The translations under genes and the position numbers were made by a program. A model generated the notes under the pieces. It ran no database searches, had not been told where the DNA came from, and saw nothing but the letters and a program-made list of their open reading frames with translations. From contig NZ_CP118166.1 of NCBI RefSeq assembly GCF_028748065.1, positions 821,501 to 885,500 of the forward strand: a stretch of DNA of 64,000 nt. Direction: 5' to 3'. Each line of letters begins with the position of its first letter. The stretch's first letter is position 1. Shown piece by piece: positions 1-9,567 of the stretch. The DNA is from Hyphococcus flavus (GTDB lineage: Bacteria > Pseudomonadota > Alphaproteobacteria > Caulobacterales > Parvularculaceae).

Positions 1-2226
1 GACGCAGCGACGCTGGATGACGTGAAGCAGTTCTATCGCGACTGGTACACGCCTAACAATGTTACTTTAGTTATTGCAGGTGACTTCGATCCTGAACAGG
101 CGCGCGGCTGGATAAAGAAATACTTTGACGAAATCCCGCGCGGCCCGGACGTTGAACCATTGCCAAAGCAATCCGTAGCGCTTGGTGAATCGAAGCTTTT
201 ATTTCACGAAGATAATTTCGCACAACTGCCGCAACTGACAATGGTGTGGCCGACTGTGCCGCAATTCCATGCGGACTATTACGCCCTGAACGTGTTGCAC
301 GACTTATTGGCTGTCGGCAAACGCGCGCCATTGAATGAAGTCCTGATTGACGAAGAAAAAGTTGCGCCTGGCGTTTCCATGTATGGATACAACTCCGAAC
401 TTTCGGGCGAAACGATCCTTCAGATTCGCGCCTATGACGGAACGAATTTAAATGATGTTAAAGGCGCGCTTGACCAGGGCTTTGCCCGGTTCGAGGCGGA
501 CGGCATAGACGAAAAAGATCTCAACCGCGTAAAAACCGAACAGGAAGTCTCTTTCTACAACGGCATCCAAAGCGTGCTCGGCAAGGCTTTCAATCTTGCT
601 CAGTATGAGATTTTTACCGGCGACCCCGGATTCATCAATCAGGATATAGAAAACATCCAGGCCGTCACCGCAGATGACGTGATGCGCGTATATCGCGCTT
701 ACATTAAAGACCGGCCGTTCATAGCGACAAGCTTTGTGCCGAAAGGTTCTTCGGAATTGATTCTTGACGGGTCAATTCGCGCTGAAGTTGTCGAAGAAGA
801 AATCGTTCAGGGTGCAGAAGAAACTTTCGATGCAAGCATTGCGGCGGAGTATGAACGCACGCCCTCGTCTTTTGATCGCTCTGAAGAGCCCCCTTACGGC
901 GAAAAGCCCGTCGTGAAAGTTCCTGACATCCGGGAGGCCGGCCTTGATAACGGCCTTTCAGTTTACGGCATCGAGGATAGCGAACTGCCGCTGGTGCGGT
1001 TTGAGCTATCCTTTGACGGCGGCCACTATCTTGACGATCCCACCATGCCCGGCGTCGCCTATATGCTGTCGATTATGATGGATAAAGGAACCGCGCAGCG
1101 TGACACGGCTGAACTCGAAGAAGCAATCGCCGCTTTAGGCGCCAGCATCGGGATTGGCGCCGGTGATGAGCGATTTCAGATTTCAGGCCAGACGCTCGCC
1201 AGAAATTTCGAACAAACGCTAAGTTTAGTTGAAGAAATCCTGCTCGAGCCTCGCTGGGATGAGGAAGAATTCGCACTGGCGAAGCAACGCGTCACTGCTG
1301 AACTGCAGGCAGCCAGCGCCAACCCGAATGCTATCGCAAGCAACAAATTCGGTGAAATTATGTTTGGCGAGGGCCACATCTTAGCAACCAGCGTTCGCGG
1401 CGATATGGATTCGCTCGCAACGATGACGATTGACGATCTCAAAGCATATTATGAGCGTTACATAAGCCCTTCTGCTGCAAACTTCCGCATCGTCGGCGCA
1501 GTGTCACAAGAAAGAGCGCTTGAAGCATTAGCCAGTTTGAATAGTCGCTGGTCTGGAGCTGAGATCGATTACCCTGAATATTCAGTTCCAAACGAGCCGG
1601 ATGCAAGCGTCGTATATTTCTATGACATGCCCGGCGCCACACAATCTGTCTTCACTTTCGGATATCCCGCGCTCAAACGTACGGATGACGACTATTATCC
1701 GGCGCTGGTGATGAACTATCGCCTTGGCGGCGGCGGTTTCGCTTCTCGCCTTACGCAGGAACTTCGCGAAAGCAAAGGCTACACCTATGGCATCGGTTCC
1801 GGCTTTTCAGGATCTGAACGCTATGGCGCATTTTCGATTTCCAGCAACATCCGGTCTAATGTGACTTTTGAGGCGGCCGCGCTGGTCAAAGACATCCTTG
1901 AAAATTACGGCGCAACCTTCACCGAGGAAGATCTCGACGTCACGAAAAGCTTTCTGCTGAAAAGCAAGGCGCGCGCTTTTGAAACGCTCGGCGCCAAGCT
2001 CGGCGTACTTCAAAATATCGCTGACTACGATCTTCCTTATGACTATGTCCGCCGTCAGGATGAAATCGTCGAAGCGATGACAGTGGAACGCATCCAGGAA
2101 CTCGCGGACAGTTACATCACCCCTGATGCAATGAACTATATCATCGTTGGCGATGCAGCGACGCAAGCCGAAAGCCTCACCGAGCTTGGGTTCGGCGCGC
2201 CGGTAATGCTCGAAACAGACGAGTAG
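1..2226 (+). CDS. M16 family zinc protease, two-repeat type (5' end outside window)
   Basis: Pitrilysin/insulinase-like protease. The frame is open from base 1, so only the last 741 residues are seen, and the catalytic HxxEH zinc motif of the first repeat must lie upstream. The visible part opens near the end of the first M16 catalytic domain, followed by a linker and a second M16 repeat from about residue 305. The second repeat has no HxxEH (the segment around GVAYMLSIMM has no His) but keeps the substrate-binding Arg-Tyr pair in LRESKGYTYG. This is the usual active-half plus inactive-half arrangement of secreted bacterial M16B proteins. It ends 2 bases from the convergent serA stop. Membership of the family is secure; substrate and location cannot be read because the N-terminus is missing. 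Confidence 0.9.
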   Translation, partial: DAATLDDVKQFYRDWYTPNNVTLVIAGDFDPEQARGWIKKYFDEIPRGPDVEPLPKQSVALGESKLLFHEDNFAQLPQLTMVWPTVPQFHADYYALNVLHDLLAVGKRAPLNEVLIDEEKVAPGVSMYGYNSELSGETILQIRAYDGTNLNDVKGALDQGFARFEADGIDEKDLNRVKTEQEVSFYNGIQSVLGKAFNLAQYEIFTGDPGFINQDIENIQAVTADDVMRVYRAYIKDRPFIATSFVPKGSSELILDGSIRAEVVEEEIVQGAEETFDASIAAEYERTPSSFDRSEEPPYGEKPVVKVPDIREAGLDNGLSVYGIEDSELPLVRFELSFDGGHYLDDPTMPGVAYMLSIMMDKGTAQRDTAELEEAIAALGASIGIGAGDERFQISGQTLARNFEQTLSLVEEILLEPRWDEEEFALAKQRVTAELQAASANPNAIASNKFGEIMFGEGHILATSVRGDMDSLATMTIDDLKAYYERYISPSAANFRIVGAVSQERALEALASLNSRWSGAEIDYPEYSVPNEPDASVVYFYDMPGATQSVFTFGYPALKRTDDDYYPALVMNYRLGGGGFASRLTQELRESKGYTYGIGSGFSGSERYGAFSISSNIRSNVTFEAAALVKDILENYGATFTEEDLDVTKSFLLKSKARAFETLGAKLGVLQNIADYDLPYDYVRRQDEIVEAMTVERIQELADSYITPDAMNYIIVGDAATQAESLTELGFGAPVMLETDE

Positions 2227-2228
2227 TT

Positions 2229-3809
2229 TTAAAAGCTGAGCGCCGCCGCCTGCGTCACATGCGGCAGCGCGCGCACTTTTTCGAGCACGTCATCGCTCAC
2301 CGGATCATCGACGGCGACCAATGCAATCGCCCCCTCACCGGGCGCGGAACGGCCCAGATTGAACGTTGCGATATTGACGCCGGCGGCGCCGAGCGTCTGA
2401 CCGAGCGCGCCGATGAAGCCTGGCTTATCTTCATTAGTCGTATAAAGCATGTGTGGGGCGAACGCCGCCTCCATTTCGACGCCCTTGATTTCCACTATGC
2501 GCGGCAGCGCCCCGAAAATGGTGCCGGAGACCGTACGGTCCTGCTGTTCCGTCACGATACGCAAGCGGATGACGCTGTCATAACTGTCGGCGTCGTCACG
2601 ATAGGTTTCAACAATGGATATACCGCGCTCTTTCGCCAGCACTGGCGCGTTAACGACGTTCACTTCTGAAAGCATAGGCTTCAACACACCCGCTACGGCG
2701 GCAGCGGTCAGCGGCTTGGTATTGAGTTCAGATACTTCGCCTTCATAAGAAATTTCAATTTCCTTGACGCCCGTTTGGGTAAGCTGACCGGCAAAAAGGC
2801 CAAGCTTGTCAGCAAGTGAAACAAATGGCTTCAATCGCGGCGCTTCCTCCGCCGTGACTGAAGGCGAGTTCAGCGAATTTGAGACGGCGCCGCGGATTAA
2901 ATAATCCGCCATCTGTTCGGCGATTTGAATCGCAACATTTTCCTGCGCTTCGCGTGTGGACGCGCCAAGATGCGGCGTCGCAACGACTTTCGGATGACCG
3001 AATAAAGGATGCTTGGTCGCCGGTTCTGTTTCATAAACATCGAGCGCGGCGCCGGCAATCCGGCCTTCATCCAGCGCGTCTTTTAGCGCTGCTTCGTCAA
3101 CCAGCCCGCCGCGTGCGCAGTTGACGACAAACGCGCCTTTTTTCAAAACTGCAAGATTGTCCCGGCCCAGAATGTTGCGTGTCTGATCCGTCAACGGCGT
3201 GTGCAGCGTCACAATGTCGGCGCGTTTCAATAGATCGCCAATGTCAACCTTTTCAACGCCAAGCTCCACAGCACGTTCTTCCGTCAAAAAGGGGTCGAAA
3301 GCGATAACGCGCATTTTCAGACCGACGCCGCGATTGGCCACAATCGAACCAATGTTGCCGCACCCGATGACACCTAACGTTTTGCCGAAAACTTCCGCGC
3401 CCATGAAGGCTGATTTTTCCCATTTTCCTGCGTGGGTAGACTGGTTCGCTTGCGGAATATTCCGCACAAGCGCGAACATCATGGCGATTGCATGTTCCGC
3501 TGTCGTAATGGCGTTGCCATATGGCGTGTTCATGACGACAATACCGGCAGCAGTCGCTGATTTAATGTCGATATTGTCGACGCCTATACCAGCGCGGCCG
3601 ATGACTTTCAGGTTTTTCGCCGCCTCAATTATAGGAGCGGTTGCTTTGGTAGCGGAACGAACGGCAAGTCCGTCATAATCGCCGATCACCGACAGGAGTT
3701 TGTCTTTGTCCTTGCCGAGTGAAGGTTCATAATCGACATCAACACCCCGCTCTTTGAAGATGTTGACAGCCGTTTCGCTAAGCGCGTCAGAAACGAGAAC
3801 TTTAGGCAT
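2229..3809 (-). CDS. serA: D-3-phosphoglycerate dehydrogenase
   Basis: First step of serine synthesis: oxidises 3-phosphoglycerate to 3-phosphohydroxypyruvate with NAD. The 526 residues match the long type: a catalytic and Rossmann part with GCGNIG at 149-154, catalytic Arg233 in CARGGLVDE, Glu262 in YETEP and His280 in PHLGAS; then an ASB-type intervening domain at about 320-450; then a C-terminal ACT domain from about 455 (NEDKPGFIGALG) that usually senses serine. It lies 33 bases downstream of serC on the same strand, so the two form a serC-serA operon, probably under the leader RNA in front of serC. Confidence 0.97.
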   Translation of the reverse strand: MPKVLVSDALSETAVNIFKERGVDVDYEPSLGKDKDKLLSVIGDYDGLAVRSATKATAPIIEAAKNLKVIGRAGIGVDNIDIKSATAAGIVVMNTPYGNAITTAEHAIAMMFALVRNIPQANQSTHAGKWEKSAFMGAEVFGKTLGVIGCGNIGSIVANRGVGLKMRVIAFDPFLTEERAVELGVEKVDIGDLLKRADIVTLHTPLTDQTRNILGRDNLAVLKKGAFVVNCARGGLVDEAALKDALDEGRIAGAALDVYETEPATKHPLFGHPKVVATPHLGASTREAQENVAIQIAEQMADYLIRGAVSNSLNSPSVTAEEAPRLKPFVSLADKLGLFAGQLTQTGVKEIEISYEGEVSELNTKPLTAAAVAGVLKPMLSEVNVVNAPVLAKERGISIVETYRDDADSYDSVIRLRIVTEQQDRTVSGTIFGALPRIVEIKGVEMEAAFAPHMLYTTNEDKPGFIGALGQTLGAAGVNIATFNLGRSAPGEGAIALVAVDDPVSDDVLEKVRALPHVTQAAALSF

Positions 3810-3842
3810 GGGGATTCCCCGTATTTGATTTGTAATGATCAG

Positions 3843-5000
3843 TTAGATTTCGACTTTTGCCTCGGCGAATGCCCAGTCGAGCCATGGCCCAAGCATCTCT
3901 ATGTCCGAAGTTTCGACAGTGGCGCCGCACCAGATGCGAAGCCCCGGCGGCGCATCGCGATAGCTGCCTATGTCGAACGCGGCTCCTTCAGCGGCAAGAC
4001 ATTTTTCCATGGACTTCACAAACGTCCGCTGCCCTGCCTCGTCGAGGCGCAAAACATCCGGATCAACAATCTTGAGGCATACTGACGTATTCGACCGGAT
4101 TGACGGTTCTGCACAGAGGAAATCAACCCAGTCTGTGTTTTCAACCCACGCCCCAAGCATTGCGGCGTTGGAGTCAGCACGTCCATGCAACGCCTCAAGC
4201 CCGCCTAGGCTATCAGCCCATGTCAGCGCATCGATGTAATCTTCGACACATAACATGGATGGCGTATTGATTGTCGCGCCTTCGAAAATGCTTTCGTTCA
4301 GCTTTCCGCCTTTCGTGAGCCGGAAAAGTTTTGGCAAGGGGCGCGGCGGCGCGTAAGTTTCGAGCCGCTCTACAGCCCGCGGACTGAGGATCAGCACGCC
4401 ATGAGCGCCCTCACCACCTAAAACTTTTTGCCAGGAATAAGTCACCACATCGAGCTTCAGCCAATCGAGCGGTTGAGCGAAGATTGCCGATGTCGCATCA
4501 CAGATGGTGATGCCCTCACGATCGGCTGCAACCCAGTCGGCGTTCGGCACGCGCACGCCCGAGGTGGTGCCGTTCCAGGTAAAGACCACATCATGTTCAG
4601 GGTTGACGGCGCCGAGGTCAGCGATTTCGCCATAGGGCGCCTCAAGAACCCGCGCTTCCAGCTCAAGCTGTTTGACAGCGTCCGTCACCCAGCCTTGCCC
4701 AAAACTTTCCCAGGCAAGCATGTCCACTGGCCGCGCGCCAAGCATCGACCACATGGCCATTTCGACAGCGCCGGTATCCGACGCCGGCACGATGCCGATG
4801 CGATAATCGTCTGGCACACCAAGCAAAGCGCGCGTACGGTCAATCGCTTCTTTCAAACGCGCCTTGCCGATCGAAGAACGGTGCGATCGCCCAAGCGGCG
4901 ATAGATTCAAATTTTCCGGAGACCATCCGGGTCGCTTTGCGCACGGCCCAGATGAAAATGTCGGGCGCGCCGGAAGCGCCCCTGGTTTCTGTGTCATCAT
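3843..5000 (-). CDS. serC: Phosphoserine aminotransferase
   Basis: PLP enzyme that transaminates 3-phosphohydroxypyruvate to phosphoserine, the second step of serine synthesis. The protein has 385 residues and a class V aminotransferase fold. The PLP-binding lysine is Lys192 in [14 protein letters not shown], and the N-terminal [11 protein letters not shown] segment is typical of the alphaproteobacterial/mycobacterial type of SerC. The start is an ATG ATG doublet just behind GGGAG, which is the 3' arm of the second hairpin of the leader. First gene of the serC-serA operon, so both enzymes before SerB are co-transcribed; no serB is in the window. Confidence 0.96.
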   Translation of the reverse strand: MMTQKPGALPARPTFSSGPCAKRPGWSPENLNLSPLGRSHRSSIGKARLKEAIDRTRALLGVPDDYRIGIVPASDTGAVEMAMWSMLGARPVDMLAWESFGQGWVTDAVKQLELEARVLEAPYGEIADLGAVNPEHDVVFTWNGTTSGVRVPNADWVAADREGITICDATSAIFAQPLDWLKLDVVTYSWQKVLGGEGAHGVLILSPRAVERLETYAPPRPLPKLFRLTKGGKLNESIFEGATINTPSMLCVEDYIDALTWADSLGGLEALHGRADSNAAMLGAWVENTDWVDFLCAEPSIRSNTSVCLKIVDPDVLRLDEAGQRTFVKSMEKCLAAEGAAFDIGSYRDAPPGLRIWCGATVETSDIEMLGPWLDWAFAEAKVEI

Positions 5001-5002
5001 GT

Positions 5003-5046
5003 ACTCCCATCCTCACAGATGGGTCGCGCTTCGTTGGGGAAGCGTG
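5003..5046 (-). promoter_or_regulatory. serC leader RNA motif (two hairpins over the ribosome binding site)
   Basis: Directly in front of serC, read on the minus strand, two perfect 6-bp hairpins follow each other with a 3-base gap. The first has arms at 5039-5044 and 5027-5032 with a 6-base loop. The second has arms at 5018-5023 and 5006-5011 with a 6-base loop, and its 3' arm GATGGG runs into the Shine-Dalgarno GGGAG. This position and architecture match the serC RNA motif known from comparative genomics of Alphaproteobacteria. Its ligand is not known to me; masking of the ribosome site suggests translational control (inference). Confidence 0.75.
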
Positions 5047-5152
5047 GCCCACATTGATCGTGTCCTTGATTGTCGATGACGTCAACAAAAATTTTGCGCC
5101 GCAACAAAAACTTTATGTTGCTTAGTTAACGCGGCGCGGATAGCGCCAATTT

Positions 5153-6154
5153 ATGAATGTGAATCGACACAACCCGCCTGATGCGACGCTTTTCGACTGG
5201 ATGCTTTTCCTACTGATCGTTGCGTTTGGCGGGTCATCTTTCGTCATGATTCGAAGCGCTGTCGAAACCATGCCCCCGCCAGCCATCGCCGCCTGCCGGC
5301 TCTGGGTCGGCGCGATAGTTCTCTATCTTATTATGCGGCAAGCCGGGCGGCGCTATCCGCCGTTTCTCACGCGCAGACGAGGCCAGCTTAGCATCCGCAA
5401 ATCGTGGCGCTGGATGATCGCTGTTGGCGTTGTCGGCAATGTGATTCCCTTTTTCCTTTTTCCGTGGGCGCAGCAATATGTCGAAAGCGGTCTTGCCGGC
5501 GTTTACATGGCGTTCATGCCGATCTGGACGGTGGCGCTCGCATTTTTCTTCGCCAATGAAAAACTGACTGGCAGAAAGCTAATCGGTTTCGCGCTCGGCT
5601 TTATCGGCGTCTTGATTCTGATGGGACCGGATGTCCTGAAAGGCGCATTATCCAGTGATCTACGGGCGCAGGGCGCGCTGTTATTTGCGACCCTGCTCTA
5701 CGCAGCATCCGCAGTGTTATCGCGTATGGCCCCGCCAATCCGTCCCCGGGTATTCGCTTCCGGCATGATGCTGGTTGCAGCTATTGCCGCTACGCCTGCA
5801 CTGTTGTTGTTTGATCCAAAATTCGATCAATGGTCACTCGTGAGCATCGCCAGCGTGCTCGGCCTCGGCCTTTTTCCAACCGGATTAAACGGCGTCCTTA
5901 TTATTATGCTTATTCGACGTGTTGGCGCTGGCTTCATGGCATTAAGCAATTACATCACGCCGCTCTGGGCTGTCGCTATGGGCGCGATCATTTATCACGA
6001 GCGTCTGGACCCATCGGTTTTCGTGGCACTGGCCATAATCTTTTCAGGTCTTGCAGTCAGCCAGCGTTCGCCATTTCGAAAAATCAGCGCTGGCGGAGAG
6101 CTTTCGCCAGCAGCAGAAACAGCGGCAACGTCGGAAGCTCAAAGAAAAAGCTGA
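5153..6154 (+). CDS. DMT superfamily (EamA) inner-membrane transporter
   Basis: 333 residues with about ten hydrophobic segments arranged as two EamA repeats, the RhaT/YdcZ-like drug/metabolite exporter layout. The first repeat begins near residue 17 (FLLIVAFGGSSFVMI); the second begins after the central charged stretch near residue 175. The substrate cannot be predicted from sequence. It is divergent from the serC leader, and its 3' end overlaps the convergent PhzF-like gene by 16 bases. No clear Shine-Dalgarno precedes the ATG, so the exact start is less certain. Confidence 0.9.
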   Translation: MNVNRHNPPDATLFDWMLFLLIVAFGGSSFVMIRSAVETMPPPAIAACRLWVGAIVLYLIMRQAGRRYPPFLTRRRGQLSIRKSWRWMIAVGVVGNVIPFFLFPWAQQYVESGLAGVYMAFMPIWTVALAFFFANEKLTGRKLIGFALGFIGVLILMGPDVLKGALSSDLRAQGALLFATLLYAASAVLSRMAPPIRPRVFASGMMLVAAIAATPALLLFDPKFDQWSLVSIASVLGLGLFPTGLNGVLIIMLIRRVGAGFMALSNYITPLWAVAMGAIIYHERLDPSVFVALAIIFSGLAVSQRSPFRKISAGGELSPAAETAATSEAQRKS

Positions 6155-7026
6155 CCCTTCTGCACAGCAACGGCGTTGCCACCGATCCTGACAGAGCGAA
6201 CTGCGCCATCCTGCACAGCAACGGTTGCAGCGATACGGCTTGGTCGGCCCATTTCAAAACCTTGCTCGATAATCCACCGATATTCACCATCGGCAAGGGT
6301 TTCGCTTACCACAACGTGTCCGGGAAGCGCGCATGCTGCAGAACCGGTAGCGGGATCTTCAAAAATACCCGCATCCGGCGCAAACATGCGCGCATGATAC
6401 GCTGCATCTGCGCTCTCTCCACCTTCCGCATAAAGATAAACGCCAACGGTTTCTTCCAGCCCCAAGGCTTCATAGGCCGCGCTATTCAGACGTGCGCTGC
6501 GCACCACATCAAGCGGCGCCTTGACGTAAATGAAGTTGACGCCTGCGCCGACCTTGCGCGGTTTAAAGCTTCCACGGTCAACAGAACCGGACGGCAAGGA
6601 AAGCGCTGTCTCAATCGCATCCGCTGATGGCGCCAAACCGGTTTCTGTAGGCAAATTCGGATTTTGAAATTCAGCGAATTCGGCATCTCCATCCGTATCA
6701 ACGCGAACCGGAAATAACCCTGCGTTAAGCTCAAGTAAAAGCTCACCGGACAGCTTGCGAGAACGGACGATCGCAATCGCTGTACCTACTGTCGGATGAC
6801 CAGCAAACGGCATTTCGTAGCCGGGTGTGAATATGCGCACGCGCGCTGTATGAGCGCTATCCTCCGGCGGCAACACGAACGATGTCTCCGCAAGATTGAA
6901 TTCGCGCGTGATCGTTTGCATTTCTTCCGTGGAAAGCCCTTCGGCGCTCATCACGACAGCGAGCGGATTGCCTGTAAACTTCTCCTTCGTGAACACATCG
7001 AACGTTTCAAAGTCGTATGCGCGCAT
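6139..7026 (-). CDS. PhzF family isomerase/epimerase
   Basis: 295 residues of the PhzF/diaminopimelate-epimerase-like fold. Motifs seen: NLAET with the family's catalytic Glu at 47, FAGHPTVG at 74-81, and DPATGSA at 224-230 near the second half-site. PhzF itself isomerises DHHA in phenazine synthesis, but most stand-alone homologues have no known substrate and no other phz gene is here. The start has a good GAGAG site 5-6 bases upstream. It converges on, and overlaps, the EamA transporter gene. Confidence 0.9.
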   Translation of the reverse strand: MRAYDFETFDVFTKEKFTGNPLAVVMSAEGLSTEEMQTITREFNLAETSFVLPPEDSAHTARVRIFTPGYEMPFAGHPTVGTAIAIVRSRKLSGELLLELNAGLFPVRVDTDGDAEFAEFQNPNLPTETGLAPSADAIETALSLPSGSVDRGSFKPRKVGAGVNFIYVKAPLDVVRSARLNSAAYEALGLEETVGVYLYAEGGESADAAYHARMFAPDAGIFEDPATGSAACALPGHVVVSETLADGEYRWIIEQGFEMGRPSRIAATVAVQDGAVRSVRIGGNAVAVQKGQLFL

Positions 7027-7113
7027 AGATCTCTCCCGGACTCTCGAAGCAGCTAATGTGTGCTTGAAAAGAAAACTTACAAACCAATAATCCTGATAAG
7101 GTTTATAGGACGA

Positions 7114-7947
7114 CTACGAATTCTTGCTGGCTTCAAGCGGATGACCGTGATTCAATGGCCCACATCCGGAACCATAACCGGGCGCAGTTCTGATCGCTTC
7201 ATGAACATAGTCGATCGCCCGCGCCGTTGCCTCTTTCAGCGCCATGCCTTGCGCCAACCCTGTCGCAATGGCTGATGCAAGCGTGCAGCCGGTGCCGTGA
7301 GTTGAGGTTGTTTCTAGCTTCCTATGAGAGAATTCATGATGTCCTGCATGCGTTACCAAAACATCGGTAATCTCTGGTTTTTCTAAATGCCCGCCTTTGA
7401 GAAGCGCAGCCTCCGTACCAAGACGTAAACACTCTTCACCCGCCTGCAATTGTTTGCGAGTATCTCTGATTGAAACTCCCGTTATACATTCTGCCTCAAT
7501 TATATTTGGCGTAACGACATAGGAATGTGGGAAAACCCGTTCTTTAATAAATTCTACCAATCCTGATTCTGCCAAACTATGACCGCTTGTCGCTGCCAGT
7601 ACCGGATCAAAAACTAACGGCGCCGAATCTTTGGGAAAACCTCCTCCATAGTCCCAACCGCTTTTTTTCAGGCCATCAAGGATCGCCATCCCCGCTTCAA
7701 TGCTGCCAATCATCCCGATCTTGATGGCGTCTGCCCCTATGTCATTCATCACCGCTTCGATCTGCGCGGCGATAATTTCCGGTGCGACGCCGTGGACTGC
7801 CGTGACGCCTGTTGTGTTTTGCACCGTAAGCGCGGTAATCGCTGTAGCCGCATAACCGCCAAGCGCTGTGACGGTTTTGATATCAGCCTGAATACCGGCG
7901 CCGCCGGAAGGGTCCGACCCGGCGATGATAAGCACACGGCCTTTCAT
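7114..7947 (-). CDS. thiD: Hydroxymethylpyrimidine/phosphomethylpyrimidine kinase
   Basis: Phosphorylates HMP and then HMP-P to HMP-PP, the pyrimidine half of thiamine. Ribokinase-fold protein of 277 residues with the substrate motif AGSDPSGGAGIQAD near the N-terminus (9-22) and the anion-hole/catalytic THGTGC at 216-221. The other thiamine gene in the window, thiE, lies 22 kb away, so the pathway is dispersed. I see no TPP riboswitch in the short upstream gap. Confidence 0.95.
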   Translation of the reverse strand: MKGRVLIIAGSDPSGGAGIQADIKTVTALGGYAATAITALTVQNTTGVTAVHGVAPEIIAAQIEAVMNDIGADAIKIGMIGSIEAGMAILDGLKKSGWDYGGGFPKDSAPLVFDPVLAATSGHSLAESGLVEFIKERVFPHSYVVTPNIIEAECITGVSIRDTRKQLQAGEECLRLGTEAALLKGGHLEKPEITDVLVTHAGHHEFSHRKLETTSTHGTGCTLASAIATGLAQGMALKEATARAIDYVHEAIRTAPGYGSGCGPLNHGHPLEASKNS

Positions 7948-8070
7948 GTCTGCTCGCTTTCCGCCTCAAACGGACTTTCAAAAGCCCCAGTCTTTTCAAA
8001 CAAGGGACAAATTCGAGAACTATCCCGCCACTCATCTTTTACGGGCGGGCGCGGAGAGAGATAACATAAA

Positions 8071-8262
8071 ATGGCGACGAATAATCTTATCTGGATAGGG
8101 CTTTTTTGCTGCCTGATTGCGCTTGCAATCCAGCTTTTCCCGGACGCCGCGTTCCGGGCGGGCGCAGATGTTAACTCGTCCTGGCTGGTGTTTGGCTTTG
8201 GCATATTCCTAATTCTGGTCGCGGCGTTTGTCGCGGCCTCAAGCCGGGGCGACCGGCGATAA
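8071..8262 (+). CDS. Small two-helix membrane protein, unknown
   Basis: 63 residues: helix 1 about 6-24, a short loop with FPDAAFRAGADVNSS, helix 2 about 38-57, and a basic tail ending RGDRR. This is a coherent two-span membrane protein rather than a shadow frame: nothing is coded opposite, and GGAGAGAG lies about 11 bases before the ATG. I do not recognise a family. It is divergent from thiD. Confidence 0.55.
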   Translation: MATNNLIWIGLFCCLIALAIQLFPDAAFRAGADVNSSWLVFGFGIFLILVAAFVAASSRGDRR

Positions 8263-8451
8263 CTTGTTGACAGTCAAGACACCGGACGCTTATTGAGCGT
8301 TCTGGGTGAAGGCCCCAGCCGCTCGCGAGCAATAGCTTTTGGTGAAGACCTTCAATTTATTTGCTTTGGTCAGCCCGCGTATGCGGCATGCGGATCGATG
8401 GCAATGCGAGCCCCATCAAATTAACCCGCATGGCGAAAGATGAGGCTTGCC
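8263..8451. other. Intergenic stretch with a possible promoter
   Basis: About 190 bases between two plus-strand genes. TTGACA at 8267-8272 is followed at 16-17 bases by TTATTG/CTTATT, a weak sigma-70-like pair. No hairpin, repeat or plausible short gene is seen. Confidence 0.25.
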
Positions 8452-8901
8452 ATGACTGCACCCAATACGCCCTTTCCATCCATTGATATCCTAAAACAGC
8501 AGGCAAAACGCCTGCGCAAAGGCCTTGATGAAGACGGAGATTTCCTCACACACAGCGAAAGCCTGGAACTCATTGCAAAGCAATATGGGTTTCGCGACTG
8601 GAACACGCTCTTTGCTGCGGCTGGAAACCGCCCTGCGGAAAGGTGGTTTCAACTCGGCGATCGGGTGAAAGGCCGATATTTAGGCCAATCTTTCCACGGC
8701 GAAATTGTTGCGGCCCGCACTATGACTGGTGAATTTCTGCAGGTAAGTGTGAAATTTGACGATCCCGTTGACGTGGTGAAATTTGACAGCTTTTCTGCTT
8801 ACCGTTCGCGCATCACAGCAGTCATTAACAAGGCCGGAATAACGTCTGCAAAAACATCGGATGGCGAGGCGCAACTGGTGATGCAACCTGACGACAGTTA
8901 G
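8452..8901 (+). CDS. Glyoxalase-superfamily-associated small domain protein
   Basis: 149 residues. The N-terminal 60 residues show the pattern of the 'glyoxalase superfamily protein' domain: LKQQAKRLRKGL, then SLELIAKQYGFRDWNTL. That domain is often fused to bleomycin-resistance/VOC proteins; here it stands alone with an SH3-like C-terminal part (GDRVKGRYLGQSFHGEIV). I chose the ATG at 8452 because GAGG lies 6 bases upstream; an ATG at 8440 would add four residues. The biochemical role is unknown. The 3' end overlaps the convergent HxlR gene by 4 bases. Confidence 0.75.
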   Translation: MTAPNTPFPSIDILKQQAKRLRKGLDEDGDFLTHSESLELIAKQYGFRDWNTLFAAAGNRPAERWFQLGDRVKGRYLGQSFHGEIVAARTMTGEFLQVSVKFDDPVDVVKFDSFSAYRSRITAVINKAGITSAKTSDGEAQLVMQPDDS

Positions 8902-9374
8902 GAGGCCATCCGGAACTGAGCATGTTGCAGGTCCACAGGCCTGCCGTCCTCGCTGATAAGCCCGGCGTGCAACGGTGCGCCGGCGCCACGCTCGACAAGT
9001 GACGTATTGCTTGGCGCATTGAGCATATGCTTCTCGCCCCACTGCATTAAAGCTATGAGCGGCAAAGCGAGATCGACGCCTTTCGACGTCAAGACATACT
9101 GATGGCGCGTGCGCTGGCCATTTTGCTTGTAAGGACGCTTTCGCATCAGATCGCTTTCCACAAGCTTTTTCAAACGGTTCGAAAGCACCGTGCGCGGCAA
9201 ACCGAGACCTGAATGCAGCTCGTCAAAACGCGTCACGCCGTAAAGTGCGGAACGAATAATCAGCAGCGTCCAGCGATCGCCCACAAGATCAACCGCCGCA
9301 GCCAGCCCACACTGCTCTAGCGAAGGGGCGCTCGCACTCGTTGATTCTGAAATTTCGCCATCTGCGTAGGCCAT
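8898..9374 (-). CDS. HxlR family transcriptional regulator
   Basis: 158-residue winged helix-turn-helix protein. The family pattern is plain: Cys22 followed by AVDLVGDRWTLLIIR, then LPRTVLSNRLKKLVESDL (recognition helix and wing) and KGVDLALPLIALMQWGE. The single conserved N-terminal Cys is the residue that senses thiols or reactive electrophiles in studied HxlR proteins. A 16-base palindrome sits just upstream of the ATG and probably serves autoregulation. The divergent neighbour, a His-rich secreted protein, may share it. Confidence 0.92.
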   Translation of the reverse strand: MAYADGEISESTSASAPSLEQCGLAAAVDLVGDRWTLLIIRSALYGVTRFDELHSGLGLPRTVLSNRLKKLVESDLMRKRPYKQNGQRTRHQYVLTSKGVDLALPLIALMQWGEKHMLNAPSNTSLVERGAGAPLHAGLISEDGRPVDLQHAQFRMAS

Positions 9375-9378
9375 ACCG

Positions 9379-9394
9379 AATCACTAAAGTGATT
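9379..9394. promoter_or_regulatory. Palindromic operator candidate for the HxlR regulator
   Basis: A perfect 7-base inverted repeat, AATCACT-AA-AGTGATT, lies 4 bases before the HxlR start codon. Size, symmetry and AT-rich centre suit a dimeric winged-helix repressor. Binding by this protein is inferred from position only. Confidence 0.5.
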
Positions 9395-9567
9395 TGCAGC
9401 GCGCGCGCAATCTCCAGCTCAAGCGATGTGATCGACAACATCACAGCCTGTTGAGCACAATCATCAAATATGGCGGCTTTTGGACCAGAAACCGCGCCAT
9501 TCTCGCCGCATTCTGCCGCCATATTCACAGTCATGGAAATCCGGCTGGGGCAAGCACGGAGAGCCAA

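Noticed and set aside
5830-6627. 265-codon plus-strand frame across the transporter and PhzF genes
   Set aside because: It overlaps two well-supported genes in other frames and has low-complexity, Arg/Cys/His-rich composition typical of shadow frames.
7948-8070. TPP riboswitch before thiD
   Set aside because: The gap lacks the CTGAGA and ACCTGA elements.
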